A DNA stretch of 64,000 nucleotides, from the NCBI RefSeq assembly GCF_050908995.1, contig NC_135121.1, positions 5,642,001 through 5,706,000 of the forward strand, given 5' to 3'. Within the stretch, counting starts at the first letter, position 1. Every line of letters begins with the position of its first letter. Below are positions 60,470 to 64,000 of this stretch, piece after piece. This stretch comes from Andrena cerasifolii. Lineage: Eukaryota; Arthropoda; Insecta; Hymenoptera; Andrenidae. The notes below the pieces were generated by a model, which saw nothing but the letters and a program-made list of their open reading frames with translations, was not told the DNA's origin and did no database searches. Both the position numbers and the translations under genes were made by a program.

Positions 60470-61771
60470 GTGAGTATGCGCTTTCGTACGTTAATCGTCA
60501 ATGCGTTTCACCGTGCACGGGTGCTGGCATCCTTCTTTCTATTTAAAACAGCGGTACTTAATTGTAATCGACACACAGTGGGTCGAAGTATATGGGCGGC
60601 CGGGACAAAACTCATAACTTCTGAATTAATCAGTTTTCGACCCAAGTACCCTAATACTTTTTTAAAGAGGATACAAAGTTGCATGGATTGTTGAAAAAAA
60701 TAAAATAAAATTACATTTAAAAAATTAAAGCGACCTTAATTTTTTATTAAATAAAAAGGTTTTTGTCAATTTTTTCGGCTACAGTTTGTTGTCACGTGAT
60801 TACTGACTAACTTTTGTTTGAAAAATAACGATTGTTTAGACTTTAGAGCATATGGATTTTCGGGACAAAGGTTAAAAAATCAACACTTATTCGAAATTTT
60901 TTTTTAAATATATTTTCTAAATCCATTATAAATGCACCACGAGGAAAGGCGAATGTTTAGATTAACATAAGTGTCTTATACCTTCGCGGGACGCACGAGA
61001 GGAGAAAATTGAGGAAATTGACGTTAATATAAAGTTTAATGATCCCTAAATTGATATACAAAAAATCACGGAGTTATTTTTTAGTATTTTTTTTAAAAGT
61101 CCCATCGAAGTTGATAAACACTTAACATAAAGAATTAGTACAAATTGTTAGTATTGTAAAAAACTGGCTCGACAGTTTTGAAGGTATGACAGTATTAAAC
61201 AGAACTTATAAAAACCAAATGAAAAGCATAAACATTCAGCCAGTGAAATTTGTAATGATTTTCTAATATCACTATTGACAACAAATTAGTCAATTCAGCA
61301 GAAGTTATGGGTAACATTGAAACCTACGTTCCTTTATTAACATTTTAACACTTCGGATTCTTGACTTTTGTCCATATACGCGTAACACTGTGCGACATCG
61401 CGAAACGTAAGAAGATCGTATAATAACAATTAGCATAGAAAGCAGAATAATTCGATTAACGATAACGCGAGGATCACGTTGCTCTATACCGTTGTCGATT
61501 AACCAAGAAGCACCGATTGCATAGTTGTAGGTTCTTCTGAATTAGAAATTAGGGCCTATGCGCTTTTTTAATTTATAACTGTTACTAATTTTCTATCTCT
61601 CAGTTGTATGCATTTACTATTTTTTTTCTTGAATTTCTTTTCTCTTAGAATATGAAACATATAAGTGAAACGATTTTTAACGTTGTTGGGTTAATGCAAC
61701 ATTTGTTATTCTAATCTTATACAAATAAACGTATGCTTTAGATAATTAATTACTTATTCGTCAGGGAACAT
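60470..61771. other. Tetraspanin intron, no other feature seen
   Basis: AT-rich sequence without recognisable exons or bounded elements. Confidence 0.4.
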
Positions 61772-63139
61772 AATTGAAGAGTCCTTGTAGAAAGCAATAA
61801 AAGTAAGTGGCGAAATTAAAATTTCTCTTCTTTTTTATTGAAAAATTTTCTACGCGCCAATACTATAGTATAGAATTTTAGTGCAATTTCCCTTTGTAAA
61901 TAAGTTACAAATAGTGCTAAAAAAAATGGTACCGTAAGGGCCAATTAGCTAGGGACAAACAGGATTGGCACTTACAGTGCTTGCAAATTTAAATGAATGG
62001 CATATTTAGGTTTCTGTTTAATTATAGTCGAATTAACGAAAGAAGGCACCTTGGGACCGGGGCCAGAGTTTGCGACGTTGCCGCTACTCCAGGCTCGCGA
62101 TTGATGCTTCCCCCACGCGGCTCCCTACGCCTTGGCCAATGACTTTCGACTACTTAGCTGCGGGCCTAGAGTAATCGTTGTCTTTGTCAGGTGCATATTG
62201 CTATCCTCTTTCATAGGGCGAACCAACGTCCTTCCCATAGAGATTTGACAGAGTGTCGAATCTTATTGTTTATTGCGACACGCGCACTACAGATTCTTAT
62301 TCTATTTAGCGTCATTCCACAGCAAATCGATCACGTTTTGCACTGGATGTCAGGGAATTTGTTCAAACTGAAATATTATATAGGAATGGATTATATAGTC
62401 ATCACTTTGCTGGTTTTGAATTTGTTCAATTTTTGCCTATTTTCATGAAACCGAGCTGTACTTGTGAATTTTTATCTCGGAAACTCTTTATCCTATTGAA
62501 TTCATTCTTTTTTCATTTTAATCTAGAAAGTCCGGGCTATTCTAATACTCTTTTTTATATTGAAAAAATAATTTTGTAATTTTGAAAATTAAAACCAAAG
62601 TTTTATTTTGTAAATTTCACGTACGAAATATTCTGCTTTCGAGAATGGAACTTTGAAAATTAACGTCGGCATGAGATGCTATTAACCGATGAAGAATTTC
62701 ATTAACTCTGTATTTTGTAACCAAGCTCAAAGCCTGTTAAACGATGACTCGAACCTTTCCATAATTTCTCGTGATTCACAAAATACATATTGTAATTCTG
62801 ATTAAAGTCTCTAAAAATGTGATCGATTTGGCGTGGGGCGACTTGTAGATGTAGGAATCTGTTTTATCGAGCGAGTGAGAGAGACACAGTTGCGCTTGAA
62901 GAAACAACGTGGCAACGTCGCACGAAGTGCGGAGCAGGCATTGGGTCTCGCTCGAGCCACGCGCGCCGGCCTATAGGCTCCGCCCAGATGCCTTCTTTCG
63001 TTAATCAGACTATAGGAGGTTCTCGAAGAAGTTCTCTGCAAATACAATTTTTTTTCATGAATTTGGACTAGTCTTTTCTCCCTCCTGGAGAAAGTTGATT
63101 TTTGGCACTTACAGGGTTTTCTACAAGGACTCTTCAATT
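61772..63139. mobile_element. 1.4-kb element with 20-bp inverted ends in the tetraspanin intron
   Basis: AATTGAAGAGTCCTTGTAGA starts at 61772 and its complement ends at 63139. A second inverted pair lies inside: TTAACGAAAGAAGGCA (about 62033) with its complement near 62992, and GCGACGTTGCC (about 62073) with GGCAACGTCGC near 62910. GC-rich blocks lie inside both. No target duplication or transposase was found. Confidence 0.6.
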
Positions 63140-64000
63140 CTATTCAGTACTTTCTTTTCATTAATCTGCAAATGGCACAGATAAGTCGTTCTTTCTCCAG
63201 TCGACATTTCCATTTCTTACTCCAGCCTGTTACAATTCAATTCTTCTTCGGATCGGAACGTGAATCGTGGATGGCCCCACATTCTGGCTTCTCCTAAATT
63301 TTCTCTTTTACCTAAAAGGATAATGGAAGAATTATCGAAATTATATAATATTCTCGCCGGAATGAAACTCAAAATATAAGAATTTAATTTCTCATTAGTA
63401 ACTAATTTATCATAGCACACGCGTTGGCTTTTACTGGATTCGAGGAATATCTGTTCGAGGAATTCTATCAATTCCGTCTAACCATTACTGTAACCGTTTA
63501 AAAGGGATTATTATAAAATTGCTTTGATTCTAGTACTTTGCAGCCGTCGCACAGTGGTTCGAGAATTCTACATGCTTGCTGGACAAAATTATTTTTTCGC
63601 GGTATTGGGTTTATATGGGGTTGAAATTGTATCACAGTTTATTATTTCACCAAAAATATCAATAAAATAAAAATGTGACTAAGTCAATAAAGGAAAAAGG
63701 ACAAAACGACAGTACATATTGTACTTGAACTATATATTTAACATATTGTACTATAATTATCAGTTATAACATTATGATTATTCCTGTAATTTCTGAGTTT
63801 CCTATAGAATTTTTAAAAAAATTTCGAGCCACAGTTGACTCGCCTAACATAAAATGGCTATTAAAACAGTATTTGCAAAACTATATTTTGTGAATTATTT
63901 TCGAGTACGACGCTCGGCAGGAGAGATGGCACAGTTGTTATATTTCAGACTCTATGCGTATTATAGATTAACTATAACTATAAGTGTGCCTTATAACTAT
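63140..64000. other. Tetraspanin intron, no other feature seen
   Basis: No recognisable exon, array or bounded element. The minus frame at 63217-63471 has no domain. Confidence 0.35.

Noticed and set aside
1..64000. CRISPR arrays, bacterial operons or prophage
   Set aside because: The genes are split eukaryotic genes; the tandem arrays have no repeat-spacer layout.

Overview
This is a 64-kb piece of an AT-rich, repeat-laden animal nuclear genome. Split eukaryotic genes with short GT-AG introns, the protein sequences and the mix of transposons point to an insect. A hymenopteran (ant, bee or wasp) is my best guess, but nothing here proves it. Only three protein-coding genes can be supported.

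Genes. (1) TBCD (tubulin-folding cofactor D) lies on the minus strand, with its start codon at 4371 and four coding exons down to about 307; its C-terminal third lies beyond the left edge. (2) A ZNF800-like zinc-finger gene on the plus strand runs from 14694 to 23192 in seven coding exons whose phases all agree (923 residues, six C2H2-type fingers). Its introns hold several transposons, including a broken transposase gene. (3) The first coding exon of a tetraspanin lies at 60410-60469 (plus), and the rest of that gene lies beyond the right edge. A CpG-rich stretch ending in a good splice donor at 26343 may be its non-coding first exon, which would imply a 34-kb first intron. TBCD and ZNF800 are head to head, about 10 kb apart.

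Everything else is mostly mobile DNA. Several non-autonomous families are delimited by terminal inverted repeats and target duplications: TTAA-flanked elements starting GGGG (positions 1018, 8763, 19877, 23254, 23975, 35088, 35812 and others), TTAA-flanked elements starting CCC (piggyBac-like; 36731, 43521), 3-bp TTA/TAA elements (PIF/Harbinger-like; 9554, 29360, 30833, 54031), 8-bp duplication elements (hAT-like; 28356, 29551, 31067, 31767, 51564) and TA elements (Tc1/mariner-like; 10505, 12904, 43473). Nesting up to three levels deep can be read directly around 30-33 kb and 29.4-29.8 kb.

Tandem repeats are the other main content: 27 bp (11.4 kb), 29 bp (31.5 kb), about 175 bp (39 kb), 192 bp (42 kb), 300-370 bp (46 kb), head-to-head 32 bp and 21 bp (51.8-52.7 kb), 24 bp and about 20 bp (55.8-56.5 kb), and an 11-bp telomere-like motif in a roughly 250-bp higher-order array (59.2-60.2 kb). 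Most longer open frames outside the three genes are artefacts of these arrays or of inverted repeats.

I found no tRNA, rRNA, CRISPR or clearly new protein system. The most interesting material is how the transposons are organised.
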